Shown here: positions 18,663 to 28,020 of the stretch, piece after piece
Layout: each line of letters opens with the position of its first letter
Numbering within the stretch: position 1 is the stretch's first letter
From: Alphaproteobacteria bacterium
GTDB lineage: Bacteria; Pseudomonadota; Alphaproteobacteria; Rs-D84; JAERRO01
Length of the DNA: 32,658 bases
Direction: 5' to 3'
Assembly: GCA_016735395.1 (NCBI GenBank)
Contig: JAERRO010000021.1
Coordinates: forward strand, 1 to 32,658
The notes under the pieces: model-generated
Told to the model about the DNA's origin: nothing
What the model saw: only the letters and a program-made list of their open reading frames with translations
The model's database searches: none
Translations under genes and position numbers: made by a program

Positions 18663-19617
18663 AAATTTTGTCCGTTAGTCTAAAAATTCTGTCCCATCTT
18701 ATAGCAGTCCCCCAGTTCCAAACTTTCCATATCGGTCTGTAATAATTGTGGGAGAAAAATAAGACGACAACTTTTCCTACTAAACGATTTTCCGGTATAG
18801 TTCCGAAGACTCTCCCGTCCAGTGAAAAGTTTCTGTTGTCTCCCATCACAAAAAACTCGTTTTCTGGTACGACAAAATTTAGTCTATATTGAGATTTATC
18901 TTGATCTACTAACTGTAAAATCTCGTATGAAACATTATCATTTGTCTCTATTATTTTGTCTAACTTAAATACTGTTAAACAAAATAATGATTGTAATTTA
19001 TCACATTGAGATCTAGATAAATAGGTTATATTAAAGTTGTTATTAGAAATTTTTTTACCGTCTATAAATAGTTTCCCCTTAATTACTTTTATTGTTTCGT
19101 TTAAATATTTATTTTTCATCTCGAAGCCGTCTAGTTCTCGTCCTATTTTTATAAAATAGTAATCTGATTTTTTCTCTTGATGTAATAATTTTTGATTGAC
19201 AGTAATCATGTCGCCACTAATGTCGACTGTGTCTCCAGATATAGCTATAACTCTTTTTACATAATTATCTGAATGATCTACCGAATTATTTAAAGGTCTA
19301 AAGACGACCATATCTCCTCTTTTTAAATTGTTCGGTTTGAGTCTCCCCTCCCAACTTGTTTTTGATCCTAATGGAAAAGAAAATCTGGTATACCCATATT
19401 CAGATTTTTTTACGAATAAAAAATCACCGATTAATAGGTTCGGCATCATAGATTCAGACGGAATACGGAACGGTTCAAATAGAAAACTACGAAAAAGTAG
19501 AGCCGCAAAAACGGCCAACATTAGCCCTAAAATAGATTGTAAATTTTTTTGTTTCTTCGTTAATGTCTCATTATTTCTTCGTTTTCTCATAGATAACTTT
19601 TTAAAAAATTCTTTCAT
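18655..19617 (-). CDS. lepB: Signal peptidase I
   Basis: FRIPSESMMPNLLIGDFLFVKKS, GDMVVFRP...YVKRVIAISGDTVDI, FFVMGDNRNFSLDGR. Confidence 0.95.
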   Translation of the reverse strand: MKEFFKKLSMRKRRNNETLTKKQKNLQSILGLMLAVFAALLFRSFLFEPFRIPSESMMPNLLIGDFLFVKKSEYGYTRFSFPLGSKTSWEGRLKPNNLKRGDMVVFRPLNNSVDHSDNYVKRVIAISGDTVDISGDMITVNQKLLHQEKKSDYYFIKIGRELDGFEMKNKYLNETIKVIKGKLFIDGKKISNNNFNITYLSRSQCDKLQSLFCLTVFKLDKIIETNDNVSYEILQLVDQDKSQYRLNFVVPENEFFVMGDNRNFSLDGRVFGTIPENRLVGKVVVLFFSHNYYRPIWKVWNWGTAIRWDRIFRLTDKIYD

Positions 19618-19672
19618 ACATGGTGCCTTTTTTTGATGATAGCAAAAGTAATTTTAAAAATCTATACAAAAA

Positions 19673-20059
19673 TTATATAGATTCTATAATGACGGTCGCG
19701 ACTACTAAATCTTCGTGATCCGAGAGAGATGCAGATACCTTGAGTTTGTCGATGTCGATATCAAAATGTTTTACGGCTTTGTCCGACATTAAGATAACGG
19801 GAGAGACACCCGGAATTTTTTTTACAAATATATTTTGTTTTAAAAAATCTTTACCGGTAGCTCCAGTTCCTAGAGCTTTTACAGTTGCCTCTTTTAGAGC
19901 CCAATATTTTGCCAGTTCTGATTTTATAGATTTATTTTTGTAGTAATGTCTAATATTATAAATTTCTTCGTCGTTTAAAAACAGGCTATTTAGATCTTTA
20001 GTTTGCATACTTAAAAATCTATTTATACTAGTAAGATCTGTACCGATACCGAGTATCAT
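19673..20059 (-). CDS. acpS: Holo-[acyl-carrier-protein] synthase
   Basis: MILGIGTDLTSINRF, AKYWALKEATVKALGTG, VSASLSDHEDLVVATVI. Confidence 0.93.
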   Translation of the reverse strand: MILGIGTDLTSINRFLSMQTKDLNSLFLNDEEIYNIRHYYKNKSIKSELAKYWALKEATVKALGTGATGKDFLKQNIFVKKIPGVSPVILMSDKAVKHFDIDIDKLKVSASLSDHEDLVVATVIIESI

Positions 20060-20073
20060 TTTTTGCCCTTATT

Positions 20074-20106
20074 AAAAAAAGGTTCGAGATATAACTCGAA
20101 CCTTTT
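20074..20106 (-). terminator. Rho-independent terminator for the CGYC thiol-disulfide gene
   Basis: AAAAGGTTCGAG-loop-CTCGAACCTTTT; minus-strand transcript ends in a T tract (poly-A at 20074-20080). Confidence 0.75.
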
Positions 20107-20130
20107 GTTTATAGATAATATAATTATGAC

Positions 20131-20934
20131 TTAAAGCATATCCAAGATTCTATCTGCAGGTAGATATCCAGGGTTAACTTTTCCGTTTATAATCATATAA
20201 GGTGTTCCTCTAACTCCTAGAGTTCTAGCTTCGACATTAACTTCAGCTATCATCTTGTTAATTTTACTAGATTTTAGTCCTTTCTTAATCTTAGCAGTAT
20301 CAAGTCCGGCTTCTTTTATATATGTAGAGAAGAATGTGTCAATATTTTTCGCATCTGCGGCAAAGGCTTTTCTATATTTAGTTAGAAATTCTTGACCAGA
20401 TATAATTTCTAGAAATTTCTCTGTTTTTTTCAGATCATTTTCTAAATATACTGCGAGTGAATATTTTACTAGAGTTTGTGATGCTGGACCTTGAAATGCT
20501 AATTGCTTAAAGGCTAATTTAACATCTTTAAGTTTAGCTACTTCTACTAATTCGTGGTGAAGTTTAACACAGTATCCACAAAGCGGATCAGTGAACACGA
20601 TTATAGTATTTTTAGCTTCTAAATTTCCTACGATGATAGCATTTTCGTCTGTAATATGTTTAGCAGCTTTACTTTTTGATTTTGTCTGTTTTTCCTGCAT
20701 AGCTCCACCGGTAGATTGTAGGAGATAAGGGATATGTATTACGGCTAATCTAACGAATCCACATATTATAAACATTGTGGCTAACATACTGAGAGAAGCT
20801 CTAGCTGCCAAAAGTTTTACACCAGATTTTTTAGAAGGTTGTAGTTTCATACTCAAGAATATTAAGATTGCGACAGCAATCAACAGCATCAGTATCGATG
20901 AGATGTTTAACATTATTAGGGGGTTTATATTCAT
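20131..20934 (-). CDS. Membrane-anchored DsbA/DsbG-like thiol-disulfide oxidoreductase (CGYC)
   Basis: Two N-terminal hydrophobic segments; VFTDPLCGYCVKLHHEL active site; cis-Pro loop GVRGTPYMIINGK. Confidence 0.85.
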   Translation of the reverse strand: MNINPLIMLNISSILMLLIAVAILIFLSMKLQPSKKSGVKLLAARASLSMLATMFIICGFVRLAVIHIPYLLQSTGGAMQEKQTKSKSKAAKHITDENAIIVGNLEAKNTIIVFTDPLCGYCVKLHHELVEVAKLKDVKLAFKQLAFQGPASQTLVKYSLAVYLENDLKKTEKFLEIISGQEFLTKYRKAFAADAKNIDTFFSTYIKEAGLDTAKIKKGLKSSKINKMIAEVNVEARTLGVRGTPYMIINGKVNPGYLPADRILDML

Positions 20935-21053
20935 AAAAATACTCCTTTAGTATATACGATTATTATTTTGTTATAGATATAATACAATACCTCAAAAATA
21001 AAAGCAATAGAAAAATTAGAAAATATTTATATATATTATCGATTTCTTTACAT

Positions 21054-22406
21054 TCACCTTTGTATAGTCAAAATGTCTTTGAGATTTATACTTTCTGCTG
21101 TGTTTTCGTCTAGTAATATAATTGCTTTTTTTGCGAATTGTCTTGCCTTGTTCAGATCGTTGATAGAGTAGAAATATTCTGCGAAGGAATAATTTTGCAT
21201 AGCGGTATTTTTTTGAGAACCATAGATCTGGGCTAGTAATAGCCACGAACGGGGACTATTTTTGTCTAGGGTTAAACTATATTTTAACAGTCTGATAGCC
21301 TTATCGATTTCATCATTTTGGAATGCTACGATGCCTGCGAATTGAATCAACTGTGTCTTCTTGGTGTTAGGATATTTTTTCGGGTTTATCTCGTCGATAG
21401 CGGAATCTATAAATTTCAGACTAGTTTTGAATTGACCTAACTCATAATATGCCCTAGAGCAGGCCTCTAGTAAAAAGGCATAGTTTCGAGACGATTTATC
21501 TTTGACGATTCTAGAACAATTATCTACGGCCATCTTACCATTATGATTTTTTATGTTAAACCAGATTTCTGTGATATCGTTATGATCTGTTTTTTTCCAC
21601 CTGTCTTTATCTAAAAAGAAACCTTGAATTTTTGCCTTTACCATTTCGAAGTTTTCGGTCTCGTCCGGTGTTTCTCTTCGTCCTTTTTGGAGTTCAGGAT
21701 TATCTGCTATGATCTGTTCCATCTGTAGAATTCTGTCTTCTGAAAAAGGGTGGGTACTGTTATAAATATTTCGTCGTCGTTCTCTATCTCCGTGTAGTTT
21801 ATTAATTTTACGGAGGGCTTTAATTAACCCCCGTGAAGAAATACCTGCTTCTGCAAGAGCATATAAACCGAAAGTGTCTGCACTATATTCTGCGGTTCTA
21901 GAGAAGGACATCATATTTTTTCTGGCGAACTCAGGGGCCGCTAAAAGTCCTGCGGTTCCTAGTTCTATACCGTTTTTACCTTCACCTGCTATAACTCCTA
22001 CACCTAAACTTAATACACCGAAAATAGTAGCCTTGATCATCTCGTCTTTCATGGCACTAGATCTTTTTGAGAGATGACCACCGGCGATGTGTCCCAACTC
22101 ATGGGCTAAAACACCTTGTACTTCAGAGTAAGAAGATAGTTCTAAAAACAGTCCTGTCGTGACGAAAATGTTTAGTCCTCCGGCAACGAAGGCATTTAGA
22201 GAATTGTCGGCGACTATATATATATCGATTTGTTCTTGAATCAGCCCCTCTTTAGCAAGTAGCGGATCGATCATATTTCTCACTAAAGCTTCTGTCTGTG
22301 TATCTGTTATTAAACGGATCACAGAGGCTCTAGTCTGTGAGATAGGCAAGAGAAAAGAAAAGAATGTTGATATATATATAGCAAATATATATTTCTTTAT
22401 TGACAT
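21054..22406 (-). CDS. M48-family metalloprotease with C-terminal TPR-like region (BepA/YfgC type)
   Basis: Signal peptide; VLAHELGHIAGGH (HExxH), AEYSADTFGL, THPFSEDRI; helical repeats at C-terminus. Confidence 0.9.
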   Translation of the reverse strand: MSIKKYIFAIYISTFFSFLLPISQTRASVIRLITDTQTEALVRNMIDPLLAKEGLIQEQIDIYIVADNSLNAFVAGGLNIFVTTGLFLELSSYSEVQGVLAHELGHIAGGHLSKRSSAMKDEMIKATIFGVLSLGVGVIAGEGKNGIELGTAGLLAAPEFARKNMMSFSRTAEYSADTFGLYALAEAGISSRGLIKALRKINKLHGDRERRRNIYNSTHPFSEDRILQMEQIIADNPELQKGRRETPDETENFEMVKAKIQGFFLDKDRWKKTDHNDITEIWFNIKNHNGKMAVDNCSRIVKDKSSRNYAFLLEACSRAYYELGQFKTSLKFIDSAIDEINPKKYPNTKKTQLIQFAGIVAFQNDEIDKAIRLLKYSLTLDKNSPRSWLLLAQIYGSQKNTAMQNYSFAEYFYSINDLNKARQFAKKAIILLDENTAESINLKDILTIQR

Positions 22407-22458
22407 AATATTGTCGCCTTGAACTATAGTATAGTTCTAGAAGATATACCTTACGATA

Positions 22459-24396
22459 CTATCTATTTTTTCTACTAGAGGTCCTACTATTAGTATTTCT
22501 AGTTACTTTTCTATTATGTTTATTTCTTTCCTTCTTGTCCAGAAGATTTACTTGTTTTTTAGTGGCGGACTTTTTAGTCACGAGCTTTTTAAAAATAGAC
22601 TTATGTTGAACTTTATTTTCGTCCCTATTTTTGTCCGCCGGTTTTTTCTTTCTAGTAATAGTAGAGGAAACCGTTTTTTTGGCTTCTACGACATCGTTTA
22701 TAGTAGATAGTCCCGTTAAAGGAGCACTATCTCCGTTTAAAGTTTGATGTGATTGTTTTATATTCATCTGTGTTATCTTATAATCGTTTATATTGTCTAG
22801 GGCATTGTCGCCTATAATGACGATCTGACTATAATAGGACTCTTCTATCCTTCTAATTTCGTGTCTCTTCTGATTTAACAAATAGATAGCTACATTATCT
22901 GGAACTGATATAACGAGGTCCTGTTTTCCTTTTTTAATAAGTTTTTCTTCTATTTTATTTAACATAGTAATAGAGGCAGATTGTACGGTAGGTACTAAAC
23001 CCGTAGCTTTACAGTGTGGGCAGTCTATATAAACTGATTCTGCGATAGAGGGTCTCATTCTTTGTCTAGATAAGATCATCAGTCCAAATTCATTTATGAT
23101 ACCTACTTGAAGTTTAGATCTATCTCTTCGAAGTGATGCAACAAATGTTTCTTCGACTTTTCTGTTAGAACTATCTTTTTCCATATCTATAAAATCGATA
23201 ACTATCAGACCTGCTAGATCTCTTAATCTCAATTGTTTAGCAATTTCTTCTGCAGCTTCACAATTATTTTTTAGAGCCATATCTTCTATATTTTTGTCGC
23301 CTCTAGCTCTGAAACTATTTACATCGATTGCCACGAGAGCTTCTGCTTGATCTATGACTATTTCTCCTCCGCTAGGCAAAGGCACGACAGGCGAGACTAA
23401 ATTTTCTAGTTGACTTTCGATTTTGTATTTTAAAAACAAAGGAGTTTTATCCGTATGGTTGATTATTACTTCGTCTGCAGACTTATCTTGAATTTGTTCA
23501 TAATATTCTTTTATATCGTCGTAGGCTTTTTGTCCATAAATAAAGACTTCTAGGACATCTTTAGTAATCATATCTCTAGCGACCCGTAGAATCAAACTAT
23601 CTTCTTTGTAGATCATAGAAGGCACAACACCGTCCATCATCTTTTTATATACTCCTTGCCACAGGTTCTTTAGATAGTTATAGTCTGCAGTAAGCATTTC
23701 GTCTGTCTTCTCTTGAGCAGAGGTTCTCATGATGATAGTTGTCCCTGTATCTATTTCTAAATTTTTTACTACTGAAACTAACCTTCTCCGTTCTTCGCCA
23801 TTAGAAATTTTACGAGAAACCCCATATCGTTGACTTCTTCTAGAGTTAGGCATAAACACACAGCATCTACCTGTAAACGATAAATATGTAGTCAATCTTA
23901 CCCCTTTAAGTCCTCTTTCTTCTTTCTGGACTTGAACAAGTATCGGTTGCCCTTTTTTTATGACATCCTCTATTTTATAACTAGACAGTTTTTTACTAAT
24001 ACTTTCTGAAGTAGTTGCATCTACTTCGTCGTTCATTAAAGAGGCTCTCTGTTCGTCGAAAGCAGACAATTTTTCGCCCTCTTCTTCGATCTCCGGCTCT
24101 CCATAAATAGATGATATTAGTTCTTTTTTATCTTTATCTGAAATATCATAATATTGAGGATGAATATCTGAAAAAGGTAAAAAACCGTATCTTCCTCCGC
24201 CATAGTTAACGAAAGCAGCCTGTAAGGACGGTTGTACATCTTCTACTTTGGCTAAATATATATTACCTTTCGTCTGATTTTTAGAGTTTGTCTCTAGAAA
24301 ATAGTCTACGATATTATTTTTTTCTGGGGAGTGTCCATTTATTATGACGACTCTGTTCTGTTCATCTTGCGATGCATCTACGAATATTTTTAACAT
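22459..24396 (-). CDS. rne: Ribonuclease E/G family protein with short basic tail
   Basis: GNIYLAKVEDVQPSLQAAFVNYGGGRYGFLPFSDI, VLVQVQKEERGLKGVRLTTYLSFTGR, IDVNSFRARGDKN, GLIVIDFIDM, DCPHCKATG. Confidence 0.93.
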   Translation of the reverse strand: MLKIFVDASQDEQNRVVIINGHSPEKNNIVDYFLETNSKNQTKGNIYLAKVEDVQPSLQAAFVNYGGGRYGFLPFSDIHPQYYDISDKDKKELISSIYGEPEIEEEGEKLSAFDEQRASLMNDEVDATTSESISKKLSSYKIEDVIKKGQPILVQVQKEERGLKGVRLTTYLSFTGRCCVFMPNSRRSQRYGVSRKISNGEERRRLVSVVKNLEIDTGTTIIMRTSAQEKTDEMLTADYNYLKNLWQGVYKKMMDGVVPSMIYKEDSLILRVARDMITKDVLEVFIYGQKAYDDIKEYYEQIQDKSADEVIINHTDKTPLFLKYKIESQLENLVSPVVPLPSGGEIVIDQAEALVAIDVNSFRARGDKNIEDMALKNNCEAAEEIAKQLRLRDLAGLIVIDFIDMEKDSSNRKVEETFVASLRRDRSKLQVGIINEFGLMILSRQRMRPSIAESVYIDCPHCKATGLVPTVQSASITMLNKIEEKLIKKGKQDLVISVPDNVAIYLLNQKRHEIRRIEESYYSQIVIIGDNALDNINDYKITQMNIKQSHQTLNGDSAPLTGLSTINDVVEAKKTVSSTITRKKKPADKNRDENKVQHKSIFKKLVTKKSATKKQVNLLDKKERNKHNRKVTRNTNSRTSSRKNR

Positions 24397-24665
24397 TATT
24401 TCTCCTTGAGTATATTTCTACACAGGAAGTCTCTAATCTAATTAGATTTTTCTTTAGATAAGACACCAAACTTTTATCGTTCTCTAGGGTCGATCTTATC
24501 AATATAAATCTATTAAAAATCTTCATATGCATTCTATATTTGTTATATATATTAGAAAAATTCTAGAACAATTAGTTATGTTATAAAATCCTTCAATACA
24601 AGAATGCTACATTATAAAAGAAAAGATATCAAGTTCTAAAAATAAAATAATTACTAGAACAACTA

Positions 24666-24693
24666 TTGACAAACGATTTTAAATGCCTATATT
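24666..24693 (+). promoter_or_regulatory. Sigma70-like promoter for the five-gene repeat-protein cluster
   Basis: TTGACA (24666-24671), 16-bp spacer, TATATT (24688-24693); ATG 24718 with AAAGGA SD. Confidence 0.6.
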
Positions 24694-24717
24694 ATCAAAC
24701 ATAGAAAAGGATTTTTT

Positions 24718-25215
24718 ATGAGTAAAGAAATACAAATAAAGAAAAGAATATATCTAGCTATAATGAGGCAAATTCATTCTGCGAGATCTATGGAAGAATT
24801 TATAGATAAGACTCAACCGTATGTAATTTATAAAGTTGCTGAAGTATTATTTAAGTATGACGAAGAGAACGGCACCAATATTCTAGAGAAGAATGCTAAA
24901 AAGATGATAGACGGATGCGATATTTTCCATATACCTTTACTAATTAAAGTATTATCCGAATATGATATGAAGATGGGGACAGAAATATTACCTAGACATA
25001 TAAAAAAGATAGCTGATAATTCTTGTACGATATATCAAGTAGAGTTAATAAAAATCTTTACCGAATATGATAAAAACCGTGGGACGAATTTGACCAATCA
25101 AATTACATACTTCGATAATAAGATAGCTTTAACTATGATGAATTTATGGTGGAAATTAAAAAAAATGTATAACGACAAAAACGAATCAACCGTTGATAAA
25201 GATAGAGTATTATAG
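24718..25215 (+). CDS. 35-residue repeat protein, paralog 1
   Basis: Repeats ILEKNAKKMIDGCDIFHIPLLIKVLSEYDMKMGTE / ILPRHIKKIADNSCTIYQVELIKIFTEYDKNRGTN. Confidence 0.8.
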   Translation: MSKEIQIKKRIYLAIMRQIHSARSMEEFIDKTQPYVIYKVAEVLFKYDEENGTNILEKNAKKMIDGCDIFHIPLLIKVLSEYDMKMGTEILPRHIKKIADNSCTIYQVELIKIFTEYDKNRGTNLTNQITYFDNKIALTMMNLWWKLKKMYNDKNESTVDKDRVL

Positions 25216-25226
25216 AAGGTAATTAT

Positions 25227-25823
25227 ATGTATCTAAAAAAAACAGACTTTCCTCTCGATGATAGTCAACGATTGATACTAAACGACTCCTTGGATATAAA
25301 ATATTATATAGAAGTGATAGATGATATAGTTCCATATTATATTTCTACTGTTGCGAGAATAATTAGTGAGAAAGATATAGAAATGAGTAGTAATTTACTA
25401 GTAATATGTGCCAGTAAAATGGTAGAAAAATGTTGTAGTTTTGATATACCAAATTTGATAAGAGTATTTTCTAGATATAATGTAAACTATAGAAACGACA
25501 TATTAGAGAATAACTTTGAAACGATATTAAAAAATTGTTCTAACCTTATTATGTCAAGATTAGCGATGGAGCTGTTTGAACACGACACAAAGAAAAAAAC
25601 GAGTTTGCTAGAAAACAACATCGAGAGTATTATAGACAAATGTCATAGTTATAACAGACTTTCGCTTTCTAGAGTATTATCTCTGTATGACAAAGAGAAC
25701 AGAACAGATTTTAGATTAAAAAACAAATATTATGGTTGTAAAAAAAAGTTATCAGTGATAAACAACTATATTGAGATTAAAAAATATGTTAACGACTGTA
25801 TATTTAGGAGTAGAGGTATATAG
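25227..25823 (+). CDS. 35-residue repeat protein, paralog 2
   Basis: Repeats LLVICASKMVEKCCSFDIPNLIRVFSRYNVNYRND / ILENNFETILKNCSNLIMSRLAMELFEHDTKKKTS / LLENNIESIIDKCHSYNRLSLSRVLSLYDKENRTD; GAAGG SD. Confidence 0.8.
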   Translation: MYLKKTDFPLDDSQRLILNDSLDIKYYIEVIDDIVPYYISTVARIISEKDIEMSSNLLVICASKMVEKCCSFDIPNLIRVFSRYNVNYRNDILENNFETILKNCSNLIMSRLAMELFEHDTKKKTSLLENNIESIIDKCHSYNRLSLSRVLSLYDKENRTDFRLKNKYYGCKKKLSVINNYIEIKKYVNDCIFRSRGI

Positions 25824-25860
25824 ACAGTTATATTTTAACTAATTAGAGAAGGAACTTTAT

Positions 25861-26598
25861 ATGACAGAATTGATACTACTTAACTGGACAGAGATATCCA
25901 AGAACATTAAAGACAGAGGATATTTCCATAATCTAATAGACAAAACTAATTCTATTGATATGGTAAAATTATCGAAAGAGATATCTGATTATGATACAAA
26001 GAACAGTACAAATATAATGAGAGAAAATGTCAAAGCATTGATTAAAAAATGTAGAGCAAAAGATATGCCTCTCCTAGGAGATATAATTTATATTCATGGT
26101 AGGAAGAATAAGACAAAAATATTAGAGGAGAACATCGATGCATTGATAAATAATTTTTCTAATGATGATATACTTGGCTTGATGCAAGGCCTATCTAGAT
26201 ATGATGAAGAGCATAGAACTAAACTTCTAGAAGATAACTTTAAAAAATTGACGGAGAAATGCAGTGATTGGTCTGTAGACAACTTAATATCTGTGTTATC
26301 GGGACACGACAAAAATAACGGTACAAATATACTGGAAGAGAAAGTCGGAGAGTTGATAAAAAGATGTAAAGACTATGCTATACATCTTATAATATGCAGA
26401 CTAATTGAATATGATATGAGGAACGGGAGTAAATTGTTAAAGGACAATTTTCAAAGTTTAATATATAGATATGATGTTATTCATTCGCAATATATGATGA
26501 AGTTAATACTTATATATAATAAAAAAAATAAAGATGATTTAGTCTTGCCAAATAGGTCTATTGACCAAGAAAAAAATCAAAATGAGATGGAGAGATAA
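25861..26598 (+). CDS. 35-residue repeat protein, paralog 3 (about six repeats)
   Basis: Repeats such as LLEDNFKKLTEKCSDWSVDNLISVLSGHDKNNGTN / ILEEKVGELIKRCKDYAIHLIICRLIEYDMRNGSK. Confidence 0.82.
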   Translation: MTELILLNWTEISKNIKDRGYFHNLIDKTNSIDMVKLSKEISDYDTKNSTNIMRENVKALIKKCRAKDMPLLGDIIYIHGRKNKTKILEENIDALINNFSNDDILGLMQGLSRYDEEHRTKLLEDNFKKLTEKCSDWSVDNLISVLSGHDKNNGTNILEEKVGELIKRCKDYAIHLIICRLIEYDMRNGSKLLKDNFQSLIYRYDVIHSQYMMKLILIYNKKNKDDLVLPNRSIDQEKNQNEMER

Positions 26599-26620
26599 AC
26601 GAACAAAAAAGGGGTTCTAT

Positions 26621-27163
26621 ATGACAGAATCGATACTACTTAACTGGAAAGAGATATCTAGAAACATTAAAGACAGAGGATATTTCCATAATCTAATAGA
26701 TAAAACTGCTAGCGATGACATTATAAAACTATTTCCGGTGCTATCTAGCTACGATACGAAGTATAATACGGATATAGTGAGAAAAAGCATCGGGGCATTG
26801 ATTAAAAAATGTAGAGCTAAAGATATACCTGAACTTACAAGACTTTTAATCAGGTATAAAAAGAAGAGAGAAATAAAACTATTTGAAGAGAGCCTCCCGA
26901 AGTTAGTAGATCTCTGCGATAGTAAAGAACTTATGAAATTGGTAGAAGTTATATATAAATATTCTGTGTATAATAAGAGACCGTATTTAAAGAAGTATTA
27001 TGTTACGATATTAACTAGATGCGATCTATTCAGTAGTAGACATATAAAATTATTATTTAAGAAAGAAAGCAAAATAGGCATTTGTAAAACTCCAAAATAT
27101 TCTAAAAAATATTCTAAACTATTCGATACCGACTATACGGAAGGTTATTCGTATGACAGATAA
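26621..27163 (+). CDS. 35-residue repeat protein, paralog 4
   Basis: MTESILLNWKEISRNIKDRGYFHNLIDKT N-terminus nearly identical to paralog 3; start revised to the ATG at 26621 with GGGG SD. Confidence 0.8.
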   Translation: MTESILLNWKEISRNIKDRGYFHNLIDKTASDDIIKLFPVLSSYDTKYNTDIVRKSIGALIKKCRAKDIPELTRLLIRYKKKREIKLFEESLPKLVDLCDSKELMKLVEVIYKYSVYNKRPYLKKYYVTILTRCDLFSSRHIKLLFKKESKIGICKTPKYSKKYSKLFDTDYTEGYSYDR

Positions 27164-27560
27164 ATTGATACCTACAGGAGCAGAGATATCGGAGAAAGCC
27201 AACGACGAGATGTACAAATATTTCTATAATCTGGTATGTAATATCGATCCCATAGATATGGTAGAGTTATCAAAGAAACTGTCCGATTTCGGCACAACTA
27301 GCAATGTAGATATGTTAAAGGAGTACACCCACAACATTATACGACGATGCGACAACCGATTTATAAATTCACTAGCGAGAATAATAGTTACTCACGACAA
27401 AAAATACGGGACCAATATATTAGATTTATATACCCATTTATTGATAAATGAATGTAATTTAGAAGACCGATCCGAGTTGATATATATACTTTATACTCGT
27501 AGCAAAGAAAACGGAAGATACCTGACGAGGTCAAACGGAGATAAAGAGATAGAGAGATAA
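27153..27560 (+). CDS. 35-residue repeat protein, paralog 5 (most divergent)
   Basis: AEISEKANDEMYKYFYNLVCNIDPIDMVELSKKLSDF...NIIRRCDNRFINSLARIIVTHDKKYGTNIL; GGAAGG SD, start overlaps the end of paralog 4. Confidence 0.75.
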   Translation: MTDKLIPTGAEISEKANDEMYKYFYNLVCNIDPIDMVELSKKLSDFGTTSNVDMLKEYTHNIIRRCDNRFINSLARIIVTHDKKYGTNILDLYTHLLINECNLEDRSELIYILYTRSKENGRYLTRSNGDKEIER

Positions 27561-27576
27561 AACCGTCGAACTAATT

Positions 27577-28011
27577 TTATTTTTTAATTTTGTCCTTTTT
27601 ATTATCTTCTGTCTTCTGAATTGTAGTATTACTTTTCATTTTATCTGATTTGATAAATGTTTCTATGTCGGCAAATGATTTAGATTTTTCTTTAACCAAT
27701 TCTCCATCGATATCTCCCCCGCCCTCTGTGATAATTTGCAGGTACAGTATTTTACCAGAGATATAAGACTTCTGCATTACAGAAACTTTTTTAGACAAGA
27801 TATTCCCATTGATCTTACCGTAAACGGTGGTATCTATGGCCGTTATATTCCCATCTACGAATCCATTTTTGGAGACAACGATACAGTTGGCTTTGATATT
27901 CCCTTTAAAGTTTCCGTCGACTTGAACGAGACCTTTAGATTCTATATCACCTGTGACGGTAGTATTTTGTCCTACTACTGTGGGTGTAATTACTGGTAAA
28001 CTTTTGAACAT
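27577..28011 (-). CDS. Bactofilin (polymer-forming cytoskeletal protein)
   Basis: VTGDIESKGLVQVDGNFKGNIKANCIVVSKNGFVDGNITAIDTTVYGKINGNILSKKVSVMQKSYISGKI beta-helical repeats. Confidence 0.88.
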   Translation of the reverse strand: MFKSLPVITPTVVGQNTTVTGDIESKGLVQVDGNFKGNIKANCIVVSKNGFVDGNITAIDTTVYGKINGNILSKKVSVMQKSYISGKILYLQIITEGGGDIDGELVKEKSKSFADIETFIKSDKMKSNTTIQKTEDNKKDKIKK

Positions 28012-28020
28012 ACGAACTCC

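Noticed and set aside
21016-21246. 76-aa minus-strand ORF
   Set aside because: Overlaps the M48 peptidase gene out of frame; Lys/Arg/Ser low-complexity translation.
26561-26620. Upstream start of the fourth repeat paralog
   Set aside because: Overlaps paralog 3; the ATG at 26621 has an SD and aligns exactly with the paralog 3 N-terminus.
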